Below, one piece after another: positions 16,470 through 25,300 of a stretch of DNA of 52,957 nt. The first letter of the stretch is position 1, and every line of letters starts with the position of its first letter. The DNA is from Streptococcus sp. Marseille-Q5986. GTDB taxonomy: Bacteria > Bacillota > Bacilli > Lactobacillales > Streptococcaceae. The notes under the pieces are model-generated. The model worked only from the letters and a program-made list of their open reading frames with translations, was not told the DNA's origin and did not search any database. The translations under genes were made by a program, and so were the position numbers. The stretch covers positions 1 through 52,957 of the forward strand of contig NZ_CAMPPY010000010.1 in the NCBI RefSeq assembly GCF_946902915.1, read 5' to 3'.

Positions 16470-17113
16470 ATACCGGTCTAAAGCTCAGTAAAAAACTCAG
16501 TTTTGGAGAGGAAATTGCTAATAGCGTGACCCATGCTGTAGGTGCCGTTATCATGCTCATCTTACTCCCCATTTCATCCACCTATAGTTATGAAGCACAT
16601 GGATTTTTATCATCTTTTGGCGTTTCTATCTTTGTTATCAGTCTCTTTCTCATGTTCCTCTCGTCAACTATTTACCACTCTATGGCCTATGGTTCGACCC
16701 ACAAATACGTCTTGCGAATCATCGACCATTCTATGATTTATGTCGCTATCGCAGGCTCTTATACGCCGGTCGTCTTGACTTTGATGAATAACTGGTTTGG
16801 CTATCTCATTATTGCCATTCAGTGGGGAACGACCATCTTTGGCATCCTCTATAAAATCTTTGCTAAAAAGGTCAATGAAAAATTCAGCCTTGCCCTTTAC
16901 TTGATTATGGGCTGGTTGGTTCTGGCTGTCATTCCTGCCATTATCAGTCAAACAACGCCAATTTTCTGGAGCCTCATGGTAACTGGTGGGCTGTGTTATA
17001 CAGTTGGAGCTGGATTTTACGCTAAGAAAAAACCTTATTTCCACATGATTTGGCATCTCTTTATCCTAGCAGCGGCTGCACTACAATACATCGCCATTGT
17101 TTATTACATGTAA
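16466..17113 (+). CDS. Hemolysin III / YqfA-type PAQR membrane protein
   Basis: A 215-residue seven-helix membrane protein of the PAQR (progestin and adipoQ receptor-like, HlyIII) superfamily. Conserved family features are GEEIANSVTHAVGA near the N-terminus, SSTIYHSM (about 71), IDHSMIYVAIAGSYTPV (about 86) and the C-terminal HMIWHLFILAAAA with histidines expected to bind zinc. Pore formation was reported for Bacillus cereus HlyIII, but most homologues are likely membrane homeostasis proteins or ceramidase-like hydrolases. Coupled to DUF1836. Confidence 0.93.
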   Translation: MNTGLKLSKKLSFGEEIANSVTHAVGAVIMLILLPISSTYSYEAHGFLSSFGVSIFVISLFLMFLSSTIYHSMAYGSTHKYVLRIIDHSMIYVAIAGSYTPVVLTLMNNWFGYLIIAIQWGTTIFGILYKIFAKKVNEKFSLALYLIMGWLVLAVIPAIISQTTPIFWSLMVTGGLCYTVGAGFYAKKKPYFHMIWHLFILAAAALQYIAIVYYM

Positions 17114-17142
17114 AAAATCTGGGCAAAAACTAGCCCCTAAAT

Positions 17143-17204
17143 AAAACCACACAGTGATTTCAGTCTTGAATATAAGCAAGTTAAAGGAAACACTGTGTGG
17201 TTTT
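17143..17204. repeat. Long inverted repeat after hemolysin III
   Basis: AAAACCACACAGTG (17143-17156) and CACTGTGTGGTTTT (17191-17204) are perfect 14-bp arms around a 34-base spacer, with a T run after. It can act as terminator for the DUF1836-hemolysin operon or mark the edge of the inserted island; it also resembles a small non-autonomous element. Confidence 0.7.
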
Positions 17205-17274
17205 TGAATAGTTGATATTTTAGAGGTAAGATTCTTGACCAATTCGGTGAAATTTATGCTCATAAAAAGGAGTA

Positions 17275-17573
17275 CTAGATCTGTTGCGACAGCTTGTTTG
17301 CTTCTGCCATGCAGCCGAAAACATTCTTCAATCTAGCAAAAATGGGTTCAATATTGATTTTTCGTTTGACGTAGATTCGAGAACCTTTTTCATGAGCATA
17401 GCTAGATGAAAGGCAGGGCGATCAGTGTGAAAGGTCTCTTCCAGTAATACTTGACTAGGGATACTGTCCACAAAGAGGCTACTCATTCTCGCTTCGTGAG
17501 TTGTTGGAATAGCGTAGGCAAGATTTATTTCCAAACTTAACTGATTTGTATTACAATCTTTGTACATTTTCAT
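17275..17573 (-). pseudogene. IS1182-like transposase remnant (internally deleted, frameshifted)
   Basis: The N-terminal part (from ATG 17573) reads MKMYKDCNTNQLSLEIN then loses homology after about 70 residues; it stops at 17328. In the neighbouring frame the sequence continues as RIYVKRKINIEPIFARLKNV, the C-terminal catalytic-region signature of IS1182/IS5-like transposases, ending at TAG 17275. The central 300 or more residues are missing. A frameshift near 17390 joins the two pieces. Family assignment is from memory of these motifs. Confidence 0.75.
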
Positions 17574-17622
17574 GACTTTCTAATTGTTTGCTTGTTATTT
17601 TAATTATAAACCATGACATAAG

Positions 17623-17658
17623 AAAACGAGTATCTCCAACTACGGAAATGCTCGTTTT
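17623..17658. terminator. Hairpin terminator downstream of the surface-protein gene
   Basis: AAAACGAG (17623-17630) pairs with CTCGTTTT (17651-17658), extended by further pairs, with T runs on both strands. It serves as terminator for the minus-strand surface gene and blocks read-in towards the transposase remnant; it may derive from the IS left end. Confidence 0.75.
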
Positions 17659-17751
17659 TTTGATAGTTAGAAGTGAGTTTCTGCCTAGTCTCAGGTTGTA
17701 ACTTTTCATCACCCCACTACAGTTGACAGTAAGCTTCACGACGTTATTATC

Positions 17752-20700
17752 TTAGATATCATCTTCTTTACGACGATATCCTACAAAAGCAAGCCCCAAA
17801 ACGGCACTTGCGGCCGCTGCAATCATCAGTGTAGACGAATCGGCGGTACCTGTACTTGGTAATGCTTTCTCTTTGTCTGACAAGGCGGCCTCTACAATAG
17901 CTTTCGCCTTGTCTTTGCCTACTGGATTAATCGCTTCTATTTTCGTTTTACCTTCAGTAGCTTTGGCATCTACTTCCGCTTGGTCGCTAGCTCCATCAAT
18001 AGCTTTCTTAGCTTGGTCTGCTGCTTTCTTAGCTTCTGCTTTGGCGGCTGTTTTTTCTGCTTCTGAAAGTTTAGCGTTCGCGTCGAGTGCTTTGACTTTG
18101 TCTGACAAGGCACTTTCTACAATAGCTTTCGCCTTGTCTTTGCCTACTGGGTTAATCGCTTCTATTTTCGTCTTACCTTCAGTAGCTTTGCGATCTACTT
18201 CTGCTTGGTCGCTAGCTTTATCAATAGCTTCCTTAGCTTGGTCTGCTGCTTTCTTAGCTTCTGCTTTGGCAGCTGTTTTTTCTGCTTCTGAAAGTTTAGC
18301 GTTCCCATCGAGTGCTTTCTCTTTTTCTGACAAGGCGCTGTCTACAATAGCTTTGGCCTTGGCTTTGCCTACTGGGTTAATCGCTTCTATTTTCGTCTTA
18401 CCTTCAGTAGCTTTGCGATCTACTTCTGCTTGGTCGCTAGCTCCATCAATAGCTTCCTTAGCTTGGTCTGCGACTTTCTTAGCTTCTGCTTTGGCGGCTG
18501 TTTTTTCTGCTTCTGAAAGTTTAGCGTTCCCATCGAGTGCTTTCTCTTTGTCTGACAAGGCGCTTTCTACGATAGCTTTGGCCTTGACTTTGCCTACTGG
18601 GTTAATCGCTTCGATTGCCGCTTTACCTTCAGTAGCTTTGCGATCTACTTCTGCTTGGTCGCTAGCTCCATCAATAGCTTCCTTAGCTTGGTCTGTGACT
18701 TTCTTAGCTTCTGCTTTGGCGGCTGTTTTTTCTGCTTCTGAAAGTTTAGCGTTCCCATCGAGTGCTTTCTCTTTTTCTGACAAGGCGCTGTCTACAATAG
18801 CTTTGGCCTTGGCTTTGCCTACTGGGTTAATCGCTTCGATTGCCGCTTTACCTTCAGTAGCTTTGCGATCTACTTCTGCTTGGTCGCTAGCTCCATCAAT
18901 AGCTTCCTTAGCTTGGTCTGCGACTTTCTTAGCTTCTGCTTTGGCGGCTGTTTTTTCTGCTTCTGAAAGTTTAGCGTTCGCGTCGAGTGCTTTGACTTTG
19001 TCTGACAAGGCGCTTTCTACGATAGCTTTGGCCTTGTCTTTGCCTACCGGGTTAATCGCTTCTATTTTCGTTTTACCTTCAGTAGCTTTGGTATCTACTT
19101 CTGCTTGGTCGCTAGCTTTATCAATAGCTTCCTTAGCTTGGTCTGCTGCTTTCTTAGCTTCTGCTTTGGCGGCTGTTTTTTCTGCTTCTGAAAGTTTAGC
19201 GTTCGCGTCGAGTGCTTTCTCTTTGTCTGACAAGGCGCTTTCTACGATAGCTTTGGCCTTGTCTTTAATTTTTGTCTCCTCATTCAAAGTTTTATGTTTT
19301 TCAACCACAGCTTCTGCTAATTTTTTGTAATTTTCTGTTGTACTGGCTTCAGAATTTAGTCCAACAGTGATAGCTTGTAGCTTTTCTTCATATTCCATTT
19401 TAGTTTCAGCAGTTGACCATTTGGTATCATTTGGTTTTTGTTCTGTTAGTTTCGTATATACTTTAGTTAATAAATCTTTAGCTACTTTTTTTGTATCCTG
19501 AGTAATACTAAATCCTGATCCAGTAATTGGAAGAGCGTAATGATCCCAATTTATTTGATAGCCCATACCCAAACGGTCATTATCACCTGCACTAATTCGA
19601 ACGGTGTATTCCGTATAGCCTGCAGGAATATCAATTACTTTACTTGTAAATGTCCCTGCTGTACCATTTGGTTTATTTTTAGTTTCCGCTAATTTCTTAT
19701 TTAACTCATCTCTATTTGTAGCTCCTCTCTTAGTAGAAAAGGTCCCAGTGTTTCCATCTTTTGCAGCTACTACTGTCATATTGTCATCAGCTACATCTTT
19801 TGAAGGATCAAAAGTAGCAGTATAAAGCACATCTGGAGTCGTGCTTCCCATTTTTTTACCAAATACTTCAACCTTATATTTGGCTTTAAATCCATCAATA
19901 TCTCCTGTATATCCTGTCTTAAATCTAATTGTTGTGCTAGAACCTACTGAAGAGGAAAAGGTTTTAAAAGTCTTTTCAATTCCATTAAAACCTTTTAACC
20001 CCTTGGCTATAGTTTTACCTTCACCATTTTCCTGGTAAGGTTTGCCATCAAATGTTTCTTCTTGCCTATTTTTCTCAGTTCTTACTTTTGATAAAAGCAA
20101 CACATATTCATTATCGCGATTAAAAACAGATTCTTGAGTCCATGTTACATTATCTATTAAATTCTTCCCTTTTACGGTATTAACAGTTTCAATAGGAAAT
20201 ACCCCGTCTGCTGTTTTTCTTGCAACAGTGAACTTTCCTTTTTGGTTATCAGCTATCACAGCATTCCAACCGCCAAACTCATTAAGTTCTTTTACTTCAC
20301 CCTTATTTATATTTTGGGTAGCACCAACTTCATCTATTGCAGGAAGTTTTTTCTCATTATCTACTGTGCTTGGCAACTCCTTCAATTTAGTAGCTAAATC
20401 ATCTGCACTTGCGCTATCGCTTGGTGCAGTGTATGTTGGATTTTCCATATCTTGAGCTTCTTGCGGTAAAGCTCGACGATTTCGCCTATGTAGCAAAGTT
20501 TCCTCTGACTTCCCTTTTATATTGGATACAGAAGGCGTATCAGTAGTTTTACCATGTTTGCCTATAGTTCCGCTTTCAGTATCCTGCTCATCCACTACCT
20601 GAAGAGAAGTACCTCCCCTAGTCTCATCTGTCTGATTATTTATCTGTTCTTTCTCTTCTTCAATTTGCTTACTTGTATCTGGAGTTGGTACAGAAGTGGA

Positions 20701-20841
20701 TGGTGTTTCTGCCGCCGCTACTGCTCCATTCCCCACAAACATAAAGAAGGCTGCTACAGCTATCGAAGCTGCACCAAAGCTAACCTTGCGAATAGAAAAT
20801 CGTAGTTGTCGTTCACGATCGTGTTTACCTTTGTAAAACAT
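17752..20841 (-). CDS. YSIRK/LPXTG-anchored repeat surface protein
   Basis: A 1029-residue sortase-anchored protein. The signal peptide has the motif FSIRKVSFGAASIAVA (about 15-30), which directs secretion at the septum, and cleavage is expected after about residue 44. A non-repetitive N-terminal region (about 180-440) looks like a beta-rich ligand-binding domain (FGGWNAV, AGDNDRLGMGYQINWDHYALP). Residues 527-976 are six near-identical 75-residue, Ala/Lys/Glu-rich repeats predicted helical, resembling DUF1542-type stalks (KATEGKTKIEAINPVGK). A partial seventh repeat runs directly into LPSTG (994-998), followed by a hydrophobic helix and RRKEDDI. ATG has GGAGG upstream. The ligand is unknown. 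The open antisense frame across the repeats is an artefact of their composition. Confidence 0.94.
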   Translation of the reverse strand: MFYKGKHDRERQLRFSIRKVSFGAASIAVAAFFMFVGNGAVAAAETPSTSVPTPDTSKQIEEEKEQINNQTDETRGGTSLQVVDEQDTESGTIGKHGKTTDTPSVSNIKGKSEETLLHRRNRRALPQEAQDMENPTYTAPSDSASADDLATKLKELPSTVDNEKKLPAIDEVGATQNINKGEVKELNEFGGWNAVIADNQKGKFTVARKTADGVFPIETVNTVKGKNLIDNVTWTQESVFNRDNEYVLLLSKVRTEKNRQEETFDGKPYQENGEGKTIAKGLKGFNGIEKTFKTFSSSVGSSTTIRFKTGYTGDIDGFKAKYKVEVFGKKMGSTTPDVLYTATFDPSKDVADDNMTVVAAKDGNTGTFSTKRGATNRDELNKKLAETKNKPNGTAGTFTSKVIDIPAGYTEYTVRISAGDNDRLGMGYQINWDHYALPITGSGFSITQDTKKVAKDLLTKVYTKLTEQKPNDTKWSTAETKMEYEEKLQAITVGLNSEASTTENYKKLAEAVVEKHKTLNEETKIKDKAKAIVESALSDKEKALDANAKLSEAEKTAAKAEAKKAADQAKEAIDKASDQAEVDTKATEGKTKIEAINPVGKDKAKAIVESALSDKVKALDANAKLSEAEKTAAKAEAKKVADQAKEAIDGASDQAEVDRKATEGKAAIEAINPVGKAKAKAIVDSALSEKEKALDGNAKLSEAEKTAAKAEAKKVTDQAKEAIDGASDQAEVDRKATEGKAAIEAINPVGKVKAKAIVESALSDKEKALDGNAKLSEAEKTAAKAEAKKVADQAKEAIDGASDQAEVDRKATEGKTKIEAINPVGKAKAKAIVDSALSEKEKALDGNAKLSEAEKTAAKAEAKKAADQAKEAIDKASDQAEVDRKATEGKTKIEAINPVGKDKAKAIVESALSDKVKALDANAKLSEAEKTAAKAEAKKAADQAKKAIDGASDQAEVDAKATEGKTKIEAINPVGKDKAKAIVEAALSDKEKALPSTGTADSSTLMIAAAASAVLGLAFVGYRRKEDDI
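17881..19230 (-). repeat. Six tandem 225-bp coding repeats
   Basis: The landmark CAAGG recurs at 17881, 18106, 18331, 18556, 18781, 19006 and 19231, exactly 225 bases apart. Each unit encodes 75 residues with only a handful of substitutions (for example DAN/DGN, TKIEAI/AAIEAI). Such high identity at nucleotide level points to recent recombination-driven expansion. Confidence 0.95.
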
Positions 20842-21391
20842 CTAATTTCCTCCAAAATAATTATTCTTTCATATCCTAATATACACTTTTATTCTAATAA
20901 TTCAATAGATACTTATCTAAACTTACTATTCTACCATAAATATTATACATAAACACGTATATATATATATATATTGCTGTAAATATTATATTTTATGTAG
21001 CAAATGATGTATTATCAGAAATATTACGATTTTATAACATTTTTGCTTTACTACTCTAAAAAGGTTAGGAAATTTGGCTCCATAATATTTGTAGGAATTC
21101 AATTCATTTTATATTTTCAAAGAGCCATAAAATTTTTCTTGTCTCTTGACTATTACAAAAGAGAGAATCAATCTGATTCTCTCTCGAACTTAGTTATATC
21201 TCACTCATTACAGTGGACATTAAGTCGTTATTTTGGGCGACTTTCTATTTTTTTACTATCCACTATACGGGGAGTATATCTGTCAGTTTTCTCTCCATGC
21301 AAGCTTTTCGGACTCTTTGTCGTTAACAAAAATACAAAAATCATCCTCAAAAACTTTAATGTAGCTCACAAATTGGAGAGAAGGGCAAGAA
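20842..21391. other. 550-bp AT-rich intergenic region
   Basis: No convincing gene. It holds the promoter region of the surface protein, a (TA)n tract at 20958-20974, and a hairpin GAGAGAATCA-ATC-TGATTCTCTC at 21161-21183 that could terminate or attenuate transcription. A 144-codon open frame on the plus strand (21004-21438) has no family resemblance and runs into the neighbouring gene, so I do not accept it. Confidence 0.6.
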
Positions 21392-22174
21392 CTATTTTTT
21401 CTTACTACGATACAATATGCCTGCAAAAACTGCAGTAATCATACCAAGTATTGACAAATAAGTTCCTGTTGCTTCTCCTGTGTTTGGCAACTTATCTTGC
21501 TTATCTTTATCAGCGCTTTGGTCTGTAACCGTAAGCTTGTTGCCTTCTGCTACAGCTGTGTTTCCATTTGCATCAGTTACTGTCACTTGACCAGTTTCAT
21601 CTACACTAAAGTGAATATCTGTTACTGCTAGATAACCGCCTGGAGCTACCTCTTCGTGGAAGATATAGCGACCTGGTTTTAGTTTCAATGTATGTGTCTT
21701 ACCGGCTTCTGATACCCAGCTTGCCACGACAGTGTCGCCTTGCTTGATGTGGATTTCCGCACCTGCAATTTCTTCTCCGCCTACATTGATTTTACTAAAG
21801 CGAACTTCTTGTGCTCCTGGCTCTGATGGCTCTTCTGGACTTGGTGGGGTTACTGGTTTGGTTTGGTCTGTAACCGTAAGCTTGTTGCCTTCCGCTACAG
21901 CTGTATTTCCATTTACATCAGTTACTGTCACTTGACCAGTTTCATCTACACTAAAGTGAATATCTGTTACTGCTAGATAGCCACCTGGGGCTACCTCTTC
22001 ATGGAAGGTATAGTGACCTGGTTTTAGTTTCAATGTATGTGTCTTACCGGCTTCTGATACCCAGCTTGCCACGACAGTGTCGCCTTGCTTGATGTGGATT
22101 TCCGCACCTGCAATTTCTTCTCCGCCTACATTGACTTTACTAAAGCGAACTTCTTGTGCTCCTGGCTCCTTCAT
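21392..22174 (-). pseudogene. 5'-truncated CnaB-repeat LPNTG surface protein (pilin-like)
   Basis: The remaining 260 residues comprise two nearly identical CnaB/SpaA-type domains of about 110 residues (each with VRFSKVNVGGEEIAGAEI, KLKPGxYxFHEEVAPGGYLAVTD and a Lys/Asn/Glu set able to form an isopeptide bond), a Pro-rich linker, and the sorting signal LPNTGEATGTY with membrane helix and KKK. There is no signal peptide: the frame begins MKEPGAQ, with TGA two codons upstream, and the preceding DNA is unrelated phage-like sequence. The protein therefore could not be exported as it stands. It is the stump of a larger adhesin or pilus subunit, possibly useful as a recombination donor. Confidence 0.85.
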
Positions 22175-22175
22175 C

Positions 22176-22316
22176 GCTCAAACCGCCATTATGGTGAATG
22201 ACAATGGTATCGATAGTTAAACGATTGTTATCGCTATTCATGATTTCTTCGTCGACATCAGTGATAAGACCTGAAAATAAATCACCATTTATTCGTTTTG
22301 TTTTAACCTTGATCAC
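22176..22316 (-). pseudogene. N-terminal fragment of an amidase-like phage lysin
   Basis: From GTG 22316 the minus strand reads KVKTKRINGDLFSGLITD and then LTIDTIVIHHNGGLSDE, the last part matching the start of N-acetylmuramoyl-L-alanine amidase domains (IVIHH with a zinc-binding His). At 22175 the frame runs into the CnaB gene fragment out of phase. AGGAGGTGATC upstream is an excellent ribosome site, so this was once a gene start. Identification is tentative. Confidence 0.5.
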
Positions 22317-22319
22317 CTC

Positions 22320-22560
22320 CTAGTTCTCTTCCTTTAGGTGTTGAAACATTGAAATCTGCACTCTTTCCATTTCTAAAAAACCATCTACTAGCTACTCAAC
22401 CACATCCGTACTGGTTAGGTCGTAAGCTTGTTTAACAGTCTCCGTCTGGACTGAGTTTTCTTTCAAATGCACCGAGACAAACTCAAGTTTCAAGGAAGTC
22501 CCTGTCTTTTAAGCACAAAAACCAAACCAGACCTTGAGTTGTTTTACTCTGTGAATTTCA
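22320..22560 (-). pseudogene. Decayed phage-like small genes
   Basis: A frame ending at TAG 22320 reads LKLEFVSVHLKENSVQTE, then DLTSTDVVE, an in-frame TAG at 22392-22394, then GFLEMERVQISMFQHLKEEN. Another frame ending TGA 22558-22560 reads VRERIARLESSMKK, a tail-fibre-like ending. The order (tail-like, small gene, amidase-like) is that of a siphophage lysis region, which suggests a degraded prophage end. Function cannot be assigned. Confidence 0.45.
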
Positions 22561-22726
22561 TTTTTTCATACTGCTTTCCAGTCGGGCTATTCTTTCCCTG
22601 ACTATAGGCTAGCTGTTACCCCCCGATTTTTCTTGCATTGGAGTTGCGCCGTTCTCTACCATTAAGAATGCTCTCCTGACTCGTCATCTATGCTAGACGC
22701 TCAAGAGCAAAAACTTCACTCTTTTG

Positions 22727-23188
22727 TCATGTATCAAGTTTCGTAGGAGCTTCCGCAGGCACACCCGCTTCTTTAGACTGGATGCCTTCCCACTTGATTA
22801 TTTCGTCAGAGATGATTCCTTCACAGATCTTGACAAAGAGGGCAAAAGGCTTGTTTTTACCTGCGTATTTCTCAGTCAGACACTGGTAGAGGAACTTTTC
22901 TCGTTCTAAAAGTTGCGCTGTCTTCTGATAGGATATCCAGTGCTCCTTGCTATTATAAATACCAAGCAATCCCTCACAAAGCAACCCCATGCTTGAAAGC
23001 GCAACAGAGACAAGGCGATAGTGATCTCCCGGCATGGGAATGGCACAGAAAATCGCAATCAAAAAACCGGAAACAATCTCAGCAATTTTCAAGACCTTGT
23101 AGCGTCTGCGATGCTGGGAACTCTTCCCCTGAAAGTAGGTGATTTGCTTTTCCAATCGCTCTGTCATGTAGACTTCTTCTGGTGTCAT
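22727..23188 (-). CDS. DUF4231 (SLATT-like) two-helix membrane protein
   Basis: A 153-residue protein with a basic N-terminus (ERLEKQITYFQGKSSQHRRRYK), two adjacent hydrophobic helices (about 33-50 and 56-78) and a long helical C-terminus with HWISYQKTAQLLEREKFLYQ. This layout matches DUF4231, part of the SLATT group of two-helix proteins that in other bacteria accompany nucleotide-signalling or other defence genes as proposed pore-forming effectors. No cyclase or TIR gene is visible next to it here, so a defence role is only a possibility. Ribosome site GAGAGGGG precedes ATG. Confidence 0.75.
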   Translation of the reverse strand: MTPEEVYMTERLEKQITYFQGKSSQHRRRYKVLKIAEIVSGFLIAIFCAIPMPGDHYRLVSVALSSMGLLCEGLLGIYNSKEHWISYQKTAQLLEREKFLYQCLTEKYAGKNKPFALFVKICEGIISDEIIKWEGIQSKEAGVPAEAPTKLDT

Positions 23189-23304
23189 ATAGAACCCCTC
23201 TCTGTTTTGCTTATCACTATTATAGTAACAAATAATAGAAAATAAATCAACTTGTAGATTGTAAGATTACATAAATGAAAGAAGGCATGCAAGTTCTTAC
23301 CGTT

Positions 23305-23484
23305 TCAGAAAAAATAAATTAACATTACACTATACGAATTATGTTGATACCATCGCCACCAAGTCTTCACCTGACTAACATTTGTGATACCGAGGGTCTC
23401 CATGATGACCTTGGTTGATTGACCCGCCTTCTTCATTTCGATGCAGGCTAACTTCGTTTCTACTGAATAGGCTTTTTTGACCAT
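23305..23484 (-). pseudogene. IS3-family OrfA remnant
   Basis: A 59-codon frame starts MVKKAYSVETKLACIEMKKA and includes the helix-turn-helix segment VIMETLGITNVSQVKTWWRW typical of IS150-group OrfA, then breaks into unrelated residues. OrfB is absent. Upstream, AACACTCCTGTT and AACAGGAGTGTT form a hairpin (23487-23535), and CCCCCATAAAAT near 23560 resembles an IS3-type end, so this is the left part of a truncated element. Confidence 0.8.
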
Positions 23485-23691
23485 AACAAAACACTCCTGT
23501 TTCTAGTTTACCAGATTTCAACAGGAGTGTTTTTCTTGTGTCTCATTTTATGGGGGCAGTGCCTAGCTCATAGTTTTTCCTCGGGTTCTGTTTGTGTGGT
23601 TACTTACAGTTTACACCAATGAAAGGCTATGAGTTTTTTGTTGCACTATTATTTTACAATTTATCATGTAAAAAAGTTGAGAAACTCATTC

Positions 23692-24273
23692 TCAACTTTT
23701 TTCTTTACACATCTTGATAAAGTATTGATGCAAACGAACATCATCAGTCAATTCCGGATGAAAAGAAGTGACCAACATATGTTGTTCTTGGGCTGCAACG
23801 ATTTGGTCATCTACGGTTGCTAGGACTTCCACACCCTCTCCAAGGCTACTGATAATCGGACCGCGAATAAAGGTCATCGGAATCTGACCGACTCCCTTAC
23901 ATTCTGCTTCTGTATAAAAACTTTCCAGTTGGCGTCCATAGGCATTGCGCACAACCACTATATCCATGGTTCCAAGATGACTTTCTTCCTGAGAAGTGAT
24001 TTCCTTAGCCAGCAAAATTAAGCCTGCACAGGTTCCAAACACTGGTAAACCAGATAGAATGGCTTCTCGGATAGGAAGCAACATATCCTGGTCTCGTAAG
24101 AGCTTGCCCATGGTTGTAGACTCACCACCAGGCAAAATCAAACCGGATAAGTCACTCTGATGTTTTTGAAAATCATCTAGGTTTCTGATTTCGAAACTAG
24201 GAACACCTAATTGTTCTAGCACTTTTGCATGTTCTGCAAAGGCACCTTGCAAGGCTAATATTCCTATTTTCAT
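23692..24273 (-). CDS. pdxT: Pyridoxal 5'-phosphate synthase glutaminase subunit
   Basis: PdxT hydrolyses glutamine and feeds ammonia to PdxS in the DXP-independent vitamin B6 pathway. The 193 residues show the glutaminase elbow [10 protein letters not shown] (nucleophile Cys about 79) and the partner SFHPEL (His about 171, Glu about 173), plus [13 protein letters not shown] near 48. Its ATG directly follows the pdxS stop with no gap. Confidence 0.97.
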   Translation of the reverse strand: MKIGILALQGAFAEHAKVLEQLGVPSFEIRNLDDFQKHQSDLSGLILPGGESTTMGKLLRDQDMLLPIREAILSGLPVFGTCAGLILLAKEITSQEESHLGTMDIVVVRNAYGRQLESFYTEAECKGVGQIPMTFIRGPIISSLGEGVEVLATVDDQIVAAQEQHMLVTSFHPELTDDVRLHQYFIKMCKEKS

Positions 24274-25149
24274 CTATTTTCCTCGCTCAGCCATGAGGAT
24301 TTGGATTTCATTTTCATTGATACCAACCATGGCTTCTCCTAGATTTTCAGAGATTTGAGCCAGAATTTGAGGATTTTGGTAGTTGGTTACAGCTTTGACA
24401 ATGGCACTTGCTCGTTTAACAGGATCTCCAGACTTGAAAATACCTGAACCAACAAAAACCCCCTCTGCCCCTAATTGCATCATCAGCGCTGCATCTGCTG
24501 GCGTTGCAACGCCTCCAGCAGCGAAATTTACAACTGGTAACTTCCCATGTTCATGGACGTATTGAACCAATTCTACAGGGACTTGCAAGTCCTTGGCAGC
24601 TACATATAGCTCGTCCTCACGTAGATTTTGAATACGGCGGATTTCTTGATTCATCATACGCATATGACGAACAGCCTGGACGATATCTCCTGTACCTGGT
24701 TCTCCTTTGGTACGAATCATAGAAGCACCTTCAGCGATACGACGCAAGGCTTCACCCAAGTCCTTGGCACCACAGACAAAGGGAACTTGAAATTCTTTCT
24801 TATCCACATGGAAACGGTCGTCAGCTGGAGATAAAACTTCACTCTCATCGATATAGTCAATCTCAATAGCCTCTAAAATCTGAGCTTCAACAAAATGCCC
24901 GATTCTGACCTTTGCCATCACCGGAATACTGACCGCTTCTTGGATTTCCTTAATCATCTTTGGATCACTCATGCGAGAAACTCCGCCAGCTGCACGAATA
25001 TCAGCTGGAATCCGCTCCAAGGCCATAACAGCTGCTGCACCAGCTGCCTCTGCAATACGAGCCTGTTCAGGGTTCTGAACATCCATGATAACACCGCCCT
25101 TGAGCATCTGTGCCAAGTTTTTATTTAGTTCATAACGATTTTCAGTCAT
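24274..25149 (-). CDS. pdxS: Pyridoxal 5'-phosphate synthase lyase subunit
   Basis: PdxS condenses ribose-5-phosphate, glyceraldehyde-3-phosphate and ammonia to pyridoxal phosphate. The 291-residue TIM barrel shows the catalytic lysine in [13 protein letters not shown] (about 81), the second lysine region [11 protein letters not shown] (about 149) and the phosphate motif [30 protein letters not shown]. Co-transcribed with pdxT. No pdxR activator gene is adjacent. Confidence 0.97.
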   Translation of the reverse strand: MTENRYELNKNLAQMLKGGVIMDVQNPEQARIAEAAGAAAVMALERIPADIRAAGGVSRMSDPKMIKEIQEAVSIPVMAKVRIGHFVEAQILEAIEIDYIDESEVLSPADDRFHVDKKEFQVPFVCGAKDLGEALRRIAEGASMIRTKGEPGTGDIVQAVRHMRMMNQEIRRIQNLREDELYVAAKDLQVPVELVQYVHEHGKLPVVNFAAGGVATPADAALMMQLGAEGVFVGSGIFKSGDPVKRASAIVKAVTNYQNPQILAQISENLGEAMVGINENEIQILMAERGK

Positions 25150-25188
25150 TTCTTTTTCCTTATCATTTGTATTTGTAGCTACCTTTTC

Positions 25189-25217
25189 ATTTTAAGTCAG
25201 TTTAGAAGGAATCACAA
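25189..25217 (-). promoter_or_regulatory. Promoter of pdxST
   Basis: On the minus strand TTGTGA (25212-25217), 17 bases, TAAAAT (25189-25194). Confidence 0.65.
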
Positions 25218-25253
25218 GATAAAAAAAGAATAATTGTATGGGTACACATTGAC

Positions 25254-25289
25254 TAAAAAACTATCCGACCTTAGCTTAAGGCCAGATAG
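25254..25289 (-). terminator. Terminator of nox
   Basis: On the minus strand CTATCTGGCCTT pairs with AAGGTCGGATAG (one mismatch region) and is followed by TTTTTT. Confidence 0.85.
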
Positions 25290-25300
25290 CTCATCTAATT

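Noticed and set aside
17551..17739. 62-codon minus-strand frame upstream of the IS1182-like remnant
   Set aside because: It spans the terminator hairpin of the surface gene and IS left-end sequence; no ribosome site and no conserved phrase.
17873..19330. 485-codon open frame on the plus strand across the surface-protein repeats
   Set aside because: It is antisense to an authentic YSIRK/LPXTG gene, simply mirrors the 225-bp repeat, and has no ribosome site or recognisable domain.
21004..21438. 144-codon open frame in the intergenic region
   Set aside because: Low-complexity Phe/Leu/Tyr content, no ribosome site, no family resemblance, and it overlaps the C-terminus of the CnaB gene on the other strand.
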